NCBI GenBank assembly: GCA_021297975.1
Contig: JAJTHO010000051.1
Span: 1 to 6,417, forward strand
DNA length: 6,417 nt
Direction: 5' to 3'
Source: Alphaproteobacteria bacterium
GTDB lineage: Bacteria > Pseudomonadota > Alphaproteobacteria > JAJTHO01
The position numbers and the translations under genes are program-made. The notes under the pieces are model-generated. The model saw only the letters and a list, made by a program, of their open reading frames with translations. It did not search any database and was not told the origin of the DNA. This document shows positions 1-5,121 of this stretch, one piece after another; within the stretch, counting starts at the first letter, position 1, and the number at the start of each line of letters is the position of its first letter.

Positions 1-60
1 GAGCTTACGCGCGATGTGCCGGGGAACTTTATCCCTCGGGATCGGGGCAATAGTCGGTAA
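1..60 (+). CDS. Possible 3' end of an unidentified gene
   Basis: Reading from base 1 in frame 1 gives 19 open codons (ELTRDVPGNFIPRDRGNSR) ending in TAA at 58-60. The stop falls just before the brnT promoter region, where an upstream gene could be expected to end. Nineteen open codons can easily arise by chance, another frame is also open across this stretch, and I do not recognise the peptide. It is listed only as a possible C-terminal fragment; the sequence left of the window would decide. Confidence 0.25.
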   Translation, partial: ELTRDVPGNFIPRDRGNSR

Positions 61-72
61 TTTTTGCCGTTA

Positions 73-93
73 CAAAAATTATTGCAATTTTTG
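73..93. promoter_or_regulatory. Perfect inverted repeat over the brnT -35 box, likely BrnA operator
   Basis: The arms CAAAAATT (73-80) and AATTTTTG (86-93) are perfect inverted copies separated by ATTGC. The -35 hexamer at 82-87 is inside the repeat. BrnA proteins of this family are ribbon-helix-helix DNA binders that repress their own operon together with BrnT, so this palindrome is the natural candidate operator. Binding is inferred from position and symmetry. It has no following T-run and is too AT-rich to be a convincing terminator of an upstream gene. Confidence 0.5.
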
Positions 94-110
94 CGATACC
101 ATGCTATTAT
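82..110 (+). promoter_or_regulatory. Sigma-70-type promoter of the brnTA operon
   Basis: A -35 box TTGCAA (82-87) and a -10 box TATTAT (105-110) are separated by exactly 17 bases. Transcription should start near 117-118, which is the A of the ATG chosen for brnT. No Shine-Dalgarno sequence precedes that ATG, so the transcript is probably leaderless or nearly so. The -35 box lies inside the inverted repeat at 73-93, which would allow a bound repressor to block RNA polymerase. Confidence 0.6.
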
Positions 111-117
111 GTTGATA

Positions 118-390
118 ATGCAGATTAGCTTTGATTCAGAAAAACGTGCAAAAACCCTTTTGGAACGCGGCTTGGACTTTGCGGATGCAGATAAAGTTTT
201 CGCCAGTGCTGTTGCAACTCGGCCAGACGACCGAAAAGACTATGGAGAAAAGAGATTTATTACGTTTGGCATTCTGGACGGCAACGTTGTTGTCATTGTC
301 TGGACACCGCGAAACGATGCGTATCGAATTATATCCATGAGGCATGCCAATGAAAGAGAACGACATATCTATCAGCAATTCCTGGGTTGA
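118..390 (+). CDS. brnT: BrnT family type II toxin (RelE-like ribonuclease)
   Basis: This encodes a 90-residue protein of the BrnT family: small RelE-fold ribonucleases that inhibit translation and are neutralised by BrnA. Matching features are the N-terminal strand MQISFDSEKRAK, an LxFxxAxxVF-like segment (LDFADADKVF, residues 19-28), the mid-protein GEKRFITFG followed by a VVVIVW strand, and the family's C-terminal signature RIISMRHANERER. The family's usual KHG near residue 17 is ERG here. The ATG at 118 is chosen because it gives a typical length and coincides with the predicted transcription start. An ATG at 109 lies within the -10 box, and a TTG at 64 would add 18 residues lying upstream of the promoter start. 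The gene overlaps brnA by 41 bp, as expected for a toxin-first brnTA operon. Confidence 0.85.
   Translation: MQISFDSEKRAKTLLERGLDFADADKVFASAVATRPDDRKDYGEKRFITFGILDGNVVVIVWTPRNDAYRIISMRHANERERHIYQQFLG
339..342 (+). promoter_or_regulatory. Ribosome binding site that selects the brnA start
   Basis: GAGG at 339-342, inside the 3' part of brnT, is 7 bases upstream of the ATG at 350. It is only one base from the other candidate ATG at 344, too close to serve it. This favours 350 as the brnA start and means the antitoxin can be initiated independently on the leaderless brnT message. Confidence 0.5.
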
Positions 391-670
391 TCCGGATGAC
401 GCTCCTGAACTGACCGAGGAATGGTTTGCCTCGGGACAGTGGCTTGTTGCCGGCGTGCCTGTTTCGGCTGATGTGGGCAAGGCTACCTTTCGCAAAGCGC
501 TTGCAGTCGGTCGCCCCAAAGGCAGCGGCAAGACAAAATCCCTCACCATGCGTTTAGACACCGACGTGGTAAACAGCTTTAAAGCCACGGGCAAAGGCTG
601 GCAAACGCGCATCAACGCGGCGTTGAAGGACTGGCTGCAAAAAAATCCGTTGCCTCCGGTTGAGTCATGA
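350..670 (+). CDS. brnA: BrnA family antitoxin (ribbon-helix-helix DNA-binding)
   Basis: This encodes a 106-residue antitoxin of the BrnA family, which binds and neutralises BrnT and represses the operon. An acidic N-terminal segment (DPDDAPELTEEWF, residues 14-26) matches the family's toxin-facing region. A linker with the GRPKG motif (54-58) follows, then the C-terminal ribbon-helix-helix domain: beta strand KSLTMRLD (63-70) and the signature TGKGWQTRINAALKDWL (80-96), very typical of BrnA. The start at 350 is preferred over 344 because of the GAGG seven bases upstream. It follows the toxin gene in an overlapping reading frame, so expression is coupled to it. The operon looks intact, with no visible frameshift in either gene. 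The next gene, dnaX, starts 52 bp downstream. Confidence 0.9.
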   Translation: MKENDISISNSWVDPDDAPELTEEWFASGQWLVAGVPVSADVGKATFRKALAVGRPKGSGKTKSLTMRLDTDVVNSFKATGKGWQTRINAALKDWLQKNPLPPVES

Positions 671-722
671 CGCGTGAAATCTTGCTTCCCTCCTTGCCCC
701 GCCCCCTGTAGTCTGCCCCCGC

Positions 723-2408
723 ATGTACCGCGTTCTCGCCCGCAAATATCGCCCGCAAACCTTTGCCGATTTGGTTGGCCAGGAGGTACTGGTTAAAACC
801 CTCGCCAACGCTTTTCTGCTCGATAGGGTCAGCCAAGGCTATATTTTCACGGGCGTGCGCGGGGTGGGCAAAACCACCACAGCACGGATTATCGCCAAAG
901 CGCTAAACTGTATCGGCGCGGACGGCACGGTGACAAAACCCACCGCCGACCCCTGCGGCGTGTGCCGTCATTGCGTCGCCATCAGCGAAGACCGCCACAT
1001 GGACGTGTTAGAGCTCGACGCCGCCAGCCGCACCGGTGTTGCCGATATGCGCGAAATTATCGAGCAGGTGCGCTATGCCCCGGTTGAGGCGCGGCGCAAA
1101 GTCTATATCATCGATGAAGTGCATATGCTGTCGGGTGCGGCGTTTAACGCGCTGCTGAAAACCCTTGAAGAGCCGCCGCCGCAGGTGACCTTTCTTTTTG
1201 CAACAACGGATATTCATAAAGTTCCAGTCACGATTCTTTCGCGCTGTCAGCGCTTTGATTTAGCACGGATCAGTGTTGATGCGCTGGCCGCACACCTCAC
1301 GGATATTTGCGCGCGTGAGGGCGGCACGCTAGAGCCTGATGCCGCGCTGATTCTGGCACGGGCGGGTGAAGGGTCGGTGCGCGATGGGTTATCCTTATTG
1401 GATCAGGCCTTGGCGCTGGGCGGCGGGGAGCTGCTTGTGACCGCGCCGCTGGTGCATTCGATGCTGGGGCGGAGCGATGCGCTCGCGCCGTATCAGTTAC
1501 TCAAAGCCGCGCTTTCCGGCCAAGTGGCCGAGGCGTTGCGTCTGCTGGAGCAATTTCACCAACACGGCAGTGAGCCTTTATTACTGCTGCAAGATATGCT
1601 AGGCGCGGTGCATCGGGTCAGCCGTTTTCGCGCTGCGCCCACTGTCACCGATATGCGCGGCCTTGCGGATGCAGAGCGTCAAGCGCTAGAAGCCCTCGCC
1701 GCCGCCCATTCCATCCCCGTGCTTACCCGAGCGTGGCAAATTCTGCTGCATGGGTATGAGGAAGCGCGGCTGTGTGAACAGTCGCTCCCAGCGGTTGAAA
1801 TGATTCTGATTCGGCTGTGTTATGTGGGCGATATGCCGACGCCAGATGAGTTGGTGAGAGGGGTGAGGGGTGAGGCATCAGGCACGAGGAATGCGCCTGC
1901 ATTAGATGCAAAAAAATCACCGGCTGAAACGGTGAGCACGGCCGCTGCTAATCCTATACAGCATCATGCCTCACCCCTAACCCCTCAAACTTCTCTGAGC
2001 TTCAACGATATAATCGCCCTCGCCGAAACACAAAAAGAAGGTTCCCTCGCCTATCATCTGCGCCATTCGGTTGTGGTGAAACGCTGTGATAAACAGATTC
2101 TGGATATTGCGCTGCGCCGGTCTGCGCCATCTACCCTGCCGGGGCAATTGTCACAGTTTTTACAGCAACATACGGGTATGCGCTGGACAGTGGGCGTTGT
2201 TGAGGACACAGGCGACGCGCCAACGTTAGCCGATACAGAACGCAGCGCACGCTCTGCGGCTGAGGCAGAGATTTTAGCAGACCCGCTGGTTGTTGAGGCG
2301 CTGCAACTTTTTCCCGGCTCCGCCATTGAAAAAGTTACACTAAAACCCGTCGCCGTCAAAACAGCGGATACGGGACAGGAACCTTCGCTGCTTGCGGATA
2401 AGGCCTAA
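723..2408 (+). CDS. dnaX: DNA polymerase III subunit gamma/tau (clamp loader ATPase)
   Basis: The full-length 561-residue product is tau, the AAA+ motor of the clamp loader that places the beta sliding clamp on DNA and couples polymerase to helicase. The N-terminus YRVLARKYRPQTFADLVGQ is the classic family start. Walker A is GVRGVGKT (44-51), zinc-binding cysteines are C63, C78, C81 and C84, Walker B is YIIDEVHML (128-136), the arginine-finger SRC motif is 173-175, and sensor 2 contains GSVRDGLSLLDQ (217-228). Domain III follows. From about residue 375 comes a low-complexity Ala/Pro/Thr linker that holds the frameshift signal, then a C-terminal region that in tau proteins contacts polymerase and helicase. 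No Shine-Dalgarno sequence precedes ATG 723; the leader at 680-722 is pyrimidine-rich. A weak TAGTCT at 709-714 could be a -10 box, but no matching -35 was found. The gene may be read from this leader or through from brnTA. Confidence 0.97.
   Translation: MYRVLARKYRPQTFADLVGQEVLVKTLANAFLLDRVSQGYIFTGVRGVGKTTTARIIAKALNCIGADGTVTKPTADPCGVCRHCVAISEDRHMDVLELDAASRTGVADMREIIEQVRYAPVEARRKVYIIDEVHMLSGAAFNALLKTLEEPPPQVTFLFATTDIHKVPVTILSRCQRFDLARISVDALAAHLTDICAREGGTLEPDAALILARAGEGSVRDGLSLLDQALALGGGELLVTAPLVHSMLGRSDALAPYQLLKAALSGQVAEALRLLEQFHQHGSEPLLLLQDMLGAVHRVSRFRAAPTVTDMRGLADAERQALEALAAAHSIPVLTRAWQILLHGYEEARLCEQSLPAVEMILIRLCYVGDMPTPDELVRGVRGEASGTRNAPALDAKKSPAETVSTAAANPIQHHASPLTPQTSLSFNDIIALAETQKEGSLAYHLRHSVVVKRCDKQILDIALRRSAPSTLPGQLSQFLQQHTGMRWTVGVVEDTGDAPTLADTERSARSAAEAEILADPLVVEALQLFPGSAIEKVTLKPVAVKTADTGQEPSLLADKA
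1910..1916 (+). other. dnaX: Likely -1 programmed frameshift site producing a gamma-like DnaX
   Basis: The seven A residues lie in frame as A-AAA-AAA, with the two AAA codons being residues 397 and 398. This fits the X-XXY-YYZ slippery heptamer; E. coli dnaX uses A-AAA-AAG. After a -1 slip the next codons are ATC, ACC, GGC and then TGA at 1925-1927. That gives a protein of about 401 residues with the ATPase domains and domain III but without the tau C-terminus. The +1 frame also closes soon, at 1933-1935, so polymerase slippage on the A-run would shorten the protein too. The position, just after domain III, corresponds to that of the E. coli gamma terminus. Frameshifting itself is inferred. 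Confidence 0.65.
1917..1935 (+). promoter_or_regulatory. Hairpin directly after the dnaX slippery heptamer
   Basis: TCACCG (1917-1922) pairs perfectly with CGGTGA (1930-1935) around a 7-base loop, and the -1 frame TGA stop lies in that loop. A downstream hairpin is the standard stimulator of -1 frameshifting. Here it follows the heptamer with no spacer, whereas roughly five or more bases are usual, so the first pairs would be melted by a ribosome at the slip site. A GAGGA at 1886-1890 resembles a stimulatory Shine-Dalgarno element but is 19 bases upstream of the heptamer, farther than in E. coli. Confidence 0.45.
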
Positions 2409-2429
2409 CGCTTTTCTTAACGCTTTTCT
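2406..2429. repeat. 12-bp perfect tandem duplication at the convergent dnaX and mscL ends
   Basis: The unit TAACGCTTTTCT occurs twice back to back at 2406-2417 and 2418-2429. The dnaX stop TAA is the first three bases of the first copy. The mscL stop, read on the minus strand, spans the junction of the two copies (2417-2419). Removing one copy would leave mscL ending in TAG at the same residue, so the duplication changes neither protein. No terminator hairpin is visible here. Confidence 0.8.
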
Positions 2430-2824
2430 TTCAAGGCATCACGAATCTCAGTGAGCAGCACTTCTGTTGGGGTTGGCGCAGCCTTAGCCGCTGGTGCGGC
2501 GCGAAAGCGATTGACTTGTTTCACCAAAATAAACACCGCAAAGGCCACAATCAAAAAACTAATCATCGCGTTGATGAACAAGCCATAATTGATAGTGGCC
2601 GCGCCTGCCTTTTTCGCCGCCACAAGCGATTCATATTCAACGCCGGATAAGTTGATATAAAACGCTGAAAAATCGATACCGCCAAGGACAAGCCCAATGG
2701 GCGGCATAATGATATCATCGACTAAGGAACTGACAATCTTGGTAAACGCGCCGCCAATGATGATACCCACTGCTAAATCAACAACACTGCCGCGATTGAT
2801 AAATTCCTTGAATTCTTTAAGCAT
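2417..2824 (-). CDS. mscL: Large-conductance mechanosensitive channel MscL
   Basis: This 135-residue inner-membrane protein is almost exactly the length of E. coli MscL (136). It forms a pentameric pore that opens under high membrane tension and releases solutes during osmotic downshock. The N-terminal amphipathic helix MLKEFKEFINRGSVVDLAVG, a family hallmark, leads into membrane segment 1 (about residues 15-43, ending IIMPPIGL). A periplasmic loop (about 44-78) follows, then membrane segment 2 (about 79-102, NYGLFINAMISFLIVAFAVFI). An Ala/Pro linker leads to the charged C-terminal helix EVLLTEIRDALKEKR that bundles in the cytoplasm. The start is supported by GAGAGGG (plus-strand 2829-2835) four bases upstream. 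It is convergent with dnaX, with stops 8 bp apart, and divergent from the reductase gene. All core features look intact. Confidence 0.97.
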   Translation of the reverse strand: MLKEFKEFINRGSVVDLAVGIIIGGAFTKIVSSLVDDIIMPPIGLVLGGIDFSAFYINLSGVEYESLVAAKKAGAATINYGLFINAMISFLIVAFAVFILVKQVNRFRAAPAAKAAPTPTEVLLTEIRDALKEKR

Positions 2825-2825
2825 T

Positions 2826-2850
2826 ATACCCTCTCTTATTTTGAGGGTAT
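2826..2850. promoter_or_regulatory. Inverted repeat spanning the mscL transcription and translation start
   Basis: ATACCCTC (2826-2833) and GAGGGTAT (2843-2850) are perfect 8-base inverted copies with a 9-base spacer. The repeat runs from the edge of the proposed -10 box to the ribosome binding site. If transcription starts near 2842, the upstream arm is not in the RNA, so an operator is more likely than a hairpin hiding the ribosome binding site. With a start farther upstream the hairpin would mask it. No regulator is identifiable, and chance cannot be excluded. Confidence 0.4.
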
Positions 2851-2876
2851 TGCAGCGATTATTTCTGTGTTGTCAA
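2849..2876 (-). promoter_or_regulatory. Likely sigma-70-type promoter of mscL
   Basis: On the minus strand there is a perfect -35 box TTGACA (plus-strand 2871-2876), a 16-base spacer and a four-of-six -10 box TGCAAT (plus-strand 2849-2854). Transcription would start near 2842, giving a leader of about 18 bases that just contains the GAGAGGG ribosome binding site. Confidence 0.45.
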
Positions 2877-2933
2877 CGTGCATTATCGCCACTAGCCAAG
2901 TGCCATTCTAAAGATACATAGTCTTCAGGAATC

Positions 2934-2937
2934 GGAG
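2934..2937 (+). promoter_or_regulatory. Ribosome binding site of the aldehyde reductase gene
   Basis: GGAG lies 8 bases upstream of the ATG at 2946, an ideal spacing that fixes this start. I looked for a promoter in 2851-2933 on this strand and found no convincing -35/-10 pair. Confidence 0.7.
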
Positions 2938-2945
2938 CTTTCATT

Positions 2946-3968
2946 ATGACAAAAGTCAACGCCTACGCCGTTACCGCCCAAGGCGCACCTCTGACGCCTT
3001 TCGAGTTTACCCTTGGCGCACTCGGCGCAGAACAGGTTGATATCAAGGTTGAATACTGCGGCATCTGTCATTCCGATTTAAGCATGATTCAAAACGATTG
3101 GGGGATTAGCGCCTATCCCCTCGTGCCGGGGCATGAGGTTGTGGGGATTGTTGAGGCGGTGGGCGTGGAAGTCACCACCCTTAAAATTGGCCAGCGCGTC
3201 GGGCTAGGCTGGTTCAGCGGCAGCTGTATGCATTGCCATACCTGTATGTCCGGCGACCACAATCTTTGCGCAACGGCAGAACAGACCATCGTTGCCCGCC
3301 ATGGCGGCTTTGCCGATCGGGTGCGCTGTAATGTGGAGTGGGCAATTGCTCTGCCTGATGCGCTGGACGCCAAAGCCGCAGGCCCTTTATTTTGCGGCGG
3401 GATTACGGTGTTCAACCCGATTGTGCAGATGAACGTGAAACCCACTGACCGCGTCGGCGTTATCGGGATTGGCGGGCTGGGGCATTTGGCGCTGCAATTT
3501 TTAAATAAATGGGGGTGTGATGTTACGGCGTTTACTTCCTCTCCCGGTAAAGAGGCGGAGGCAAAAAAACTCGGCGCGCATCATGTGGTGAATTCCAAAG
3601 ATAGTGCCGCAATGGCCAAGCTTGCGGGCAGCTTTGATTTCATACTTAACACCACCAACGTATCCTTGGATTGGAACAGCTATATCAATGCGTTAAAACC
3701 GCGCGGGCGTTTCCACACCGTGGGCGTTATCCCAGAGCCAATTCCCGTTCCTGCCTTCCCGATTATTGCCCAGCAACGCTCTGTTTCTGGCTCGCCGCTC
3801 GGCAGCCCGGCGACTATTCAAGACATGCTGGAATTCTGCACCCGGCACTCTATCGCGCCAGTTATTGAAACCTATGCGATGAAGGATGTGAACAAAGCAA
3901 TTGAGCATCTGCACAGCGGCAAGGCGCGGTACCGCGTGGTGCTGGCGGCGCAGGGCGCCGCGCTATAG
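2946..3968 (+). CDS. ahr: Zinc-dependent NADPH aldehyde reductase / alcohol dehydrogenase (Ahr/YjgB-like)
   Basis: This 340-residue cytoplasmic medium-chain dehydrogenase/reductase resembles E. coli Ahr (YjgB, 339 residues), an NADPH-preferring reductase of a broad range of aldehydes. Shared landmarks, recalled not aligned, include YCGICHSDLSMI, WG..YPLVPGHEVVG, GPLFCGGITVF, NVSLDWNSY and GKARYRVVL. Catalytic zinc ligands are C41, H63 with E64, and C150. Structural zinc cysteines are C94, C97, C100 and C108. The Rossmann nucleotide loop is GIGGLG (174-179), and the following FTSSPGK (196-202) is the small/basic type expected for NADPH. The YahK/cinnamyl-alcohol dehydrogenase group is the nearest alternative, but the match to Ahr is closer. 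It stands alone between divergent mscL and the downstream AT-rich gene, so its physiological aldehyde cannot be inferred from context. Aldehyde detoxification is a reasonable guess. Confidence 0.9.
   Translation: MTKVNAYAVTAQGAPLTPFEFTLGALGAEQVDIKVEYCGICHSDLSMIQNDWGISAYPLVPGHEVVGIVEAVGVEVTTLKIGQRVGLGWFSGSCMHCHTCMSGDHNLCATAEQTIVARHGGFADRVRCNVEWAIALPDALDAKAAGPLFCGGITVFNPIVQMNVKPTDRVGVIGIGGLGHLALQFLNKWGCDVTAFTSSPGKEAEAKKLGAHHVVNSKDSAAMAKLAGSFDFILNTTNVSLDWNSYINALKPRGRFHTVGVIPEPIPVPAFPIIAQQRSVSGSPLGSPATIQDMLEFCTRHSIAPVIETYAMKDVNKAIEHLHSGKARYRVVLAAQGAAL
3945..3961 (+). other. GC-rich hairpin at the end of the reductase gene
   Basis: GCGGCGC (3945-3951) and GCGCCGC (3955-3961) form a perfect 7-bp stem around a 3-base loop, five bases before the stop codon. 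No run of T follows, so it does not qualify as an ordinary intrinsic terminator. It may only reflect the Ala/Gly-rich C-terminal codons. Confidence 0.3.
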
Positions 3969-4030
3969 CCGCCCAATAAAGACCGCTAGACAACAGAATT
4001 TGCTGCGTAATCAATTATATTAGTGCATTT

Positions 4031-4059
4031 TTGCTTTTTTTAGTATAAAATACTATAAT
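4031..4059 (+). promoter_or_regulatory. Strong sigma-70-type promoter of the unidentified gene
   Basis: TTGCTT (4031-4036), a 17-base spacer and a perfect TATAAT (4054-4059) make this the best promoter match in the window. Transcription should start near 4066, leaving a leader of only about 13 bases before ATG 4079. The only Shine-Dalgarno-like sequence, AAGG at 4062-4065, would fall at or before the transcript start, so translation initiation would be weak or leader-poor. Confidence 0.65.
4041..4055. promoter_or_regulatory. Palindrome between -35 and -10, possible operator
   Basis: TAGTAT (4041-4046) and ATACTA (4050-4055) are perfect inverted copies separated by AAA. The palindrome fills most of the promoter spacer and overlaps the first two bases of the -10 box, a typical repressor site position. 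The surrounding AT-richness raises the chance of a random palindrome. No regulator gene is adjacent. Confidence 0.4.
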
Positions 4060-4078
4060 GTAAGGTAAGAAAAGCACA

Positions 4079-5101
4079 ATGTCTTTATTGAGCCAGCTTG
4101 ATGCATACAAAGAAGCTGATTTTTTTAGCAAAAAGATGAGCCATATAGTAAGCTTGGTTAATGCCCCTGCTTTGACCCTCGCAGAAGGGCTTGTTAATGG
4201 CATAGGGAGCGAAAAAGCAAGAGAACGCGTAGCACGCAACAGGCAGAGTGATACTTTATTGCGTTTGAATCGCACGCAGTCTTTGGAGGTCATTTTATAT
4301 CATATTGCAATGGGGCACGCAGCCGCAGCAATAACATTAACAGGAAGCGACAGAAGCCATGTACCCATCTTCGATATAGAAATCTTGAAACTTTTTTTTC
4401 AACACAAGCGGCCACAAGACATTGATAAAGCACTTGCCATGATTTTTAGCACAACGGCGTATAGCGTTGTTGCTTTAAGTGCTATAGGCACTCTTACAGA
4501 AGAAGAACGAGAAAAAATTAGAAATCGTTCTACAGGAATTCTTGCCAAATCAAAAAGACCAGAGTTCAATGATAGCAGAATAGAAGACCAGAAACGGCAT
4601 GTCGAAACTGCCTTGCGACACAAAATACAAATGCTTTTGTTTTTGACTGCCCAGATGCCTTCAGGAAAATTAAAAGAGATTGCGGCAAAATTCATTCCGC
4701 AACTGGAAAAAATAGCGGCATTACCCTCTGATACAGATCTAAACATCTATGCGATAGATGGGGATGTTTCAAAATACACTATTACGCATCTGGAAGATGG
4801 TACTGTTTCCAAAGCTGTAGATAGACGCACATACTATCAACTACAACCGTTTGCGCCTTTTGGCCTTAATGGTGCTAATTTCCTAACAAAAATTTATCCC
4901 GAGCTAGAACCAGACGCGCTTATTATTCAAGAGAGCGACATGCGCACGAATGTAAGCAAAAACGATGCAAGTTCTATTCGCTACCTTACAGATATACCCT
5001 TCTTAGAACATGTGCTTAAAGTTATAGAAGGCAGTAAAGTTAGCTGGACGTATGAGACATATAGGACATACAGTCAGATGTTAGCCCTTTGCAACGGCTA
5101 G
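4079..5101 (+). CDS. Unidentified 340-residue protein, AT-rich gene
   Basis: I do not recognise this protein. It reads as a real gene: a long open frame, a good promoter just upstream and a normal amino-acid mix. The first two thirds look mainly helical and charged, with a basic stretch around residues 46-65 (EKARERVARNRQ..), a moderately hydrophobic segment at 118-139 and a highly charged region from about 140 to 185. The last third, from about residue 220, looks like mixed strands and helices (NIYAIDGDVSKYTITHLEDG, then a Tyr-rich stretch). No signal peptide, nucleotide-binding loop, helix-turn-helix or metal-binding cluster is visible. The only cysteine is C338. Base composition is clearly more AT-rich than the neighbouring dnaX, reductase and nadE genes, and codons favour A/T endings, suggesting acquisition from elsewhere. 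It converges on nadE with 20 bp between the stops. Function unknown. Confidence 0.75.
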   Translation: MSLLSQLDAYKEADFFSKKMSHIVSLVNAPALTLAEGLVNGIGSEKARERVARNRQSDTLLRLNRTQSLEVILYHIAMGHAAAAITLTGSDRSHVPIFDIEILKLFFQHKRPQDIDKALAMIFSTTAYSVVALSAIGTLTEEEREKIRNRSTGILAKSKRPEFNDSRIEDQKRHVETALRHKIQMLLFLTAQMPSGKLKEIAAKFIPQLEKIAALPSDTDLNIYAIDGDVSKYTITHLEDGTVSKAVDRRTYYQLQPFAPFGLNGANFLTKIYPELEPDALIIQESDMRTNVSKNDASSIRYLTDIPFLEHVLKVIEGSKVSWTYETYRTYSQMLALCNG

Positions 5102-5121
5102 TATTGATCGTTTGATCACCA

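Larger units (their letters stand above)
1858..1986. repeat. Large imperfect inverted repeat within the dnaX linker
   Basis: The 26-base arm at 1858-1883 matches the reverse complement of 1961-1986 at 23 of 26 positions, including 13 consecutive pairs. The arms are rich in GGGGTGAG or CTCACCCC units, and the left arm contains overlapping direct repeats of GGGGTGAG. The 77-base loop (1884-1960) contains the slippery heptamer and its small hairpin. The whole element is 129 bases, exactly 43 codons, and encodes only the low-complexity linker. It could be an inserted palindromic repeat or miniature mobile element tolerated in frame, or an RNA structure linked to frameshifting. The sequence alone does not choose between these. 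Confidence 0.6.

Noticed and set aside
31..42. Inverted repeat ATCCC-TC-GGGAT as a hairpin or terminator.
   Set aside because: The 2-base loop is too tight for an RNA hairpin and no T-run follows.
64..117. Upstream starts for brnT (TTG at 64, ATG at 109).
   Set aside because: The added residues are not typical of BrnT, and both codons lie upstream of the predicted transcription start; 109 is inside the -10 box.
344..349. ATG at 344 as the brnA start.
   Set aside because: The GAGG at 339-342 is far too close to it but is well spaced for the ATG at 350.
136..615. Long minus-strand open frame opposite brnT and brnA.
   Set aside because: The plus strand carries two clearly recognised overlapping genes; the antisense translation has no family features or start signals.
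2823..2828. Perfect TATAAT on the minus strand at the mscL start codon as a -10 box.
   Set aside because: It overlaps the ATG, so transcription would begin inside the gene, and no -35 box is suitably placed; the sequence is explained by the start codon context.
3944..3973. Intrinsic terminator after the reductase gene (GGCGGC with GCCGCC and the inner 7-bp hairpin).
   Set aside because: There is no T-run after the stem, and much of the pairing lies in coding sequence.
4430..4495. Membrane-spanning segment in the unidentified protein (residues 118-139).
   Set aside because: It is interrupted by Ser/Thr/Tyr residues, is only moderately hydrophobic and has no flanking topology signal; a buried helix is as likely.
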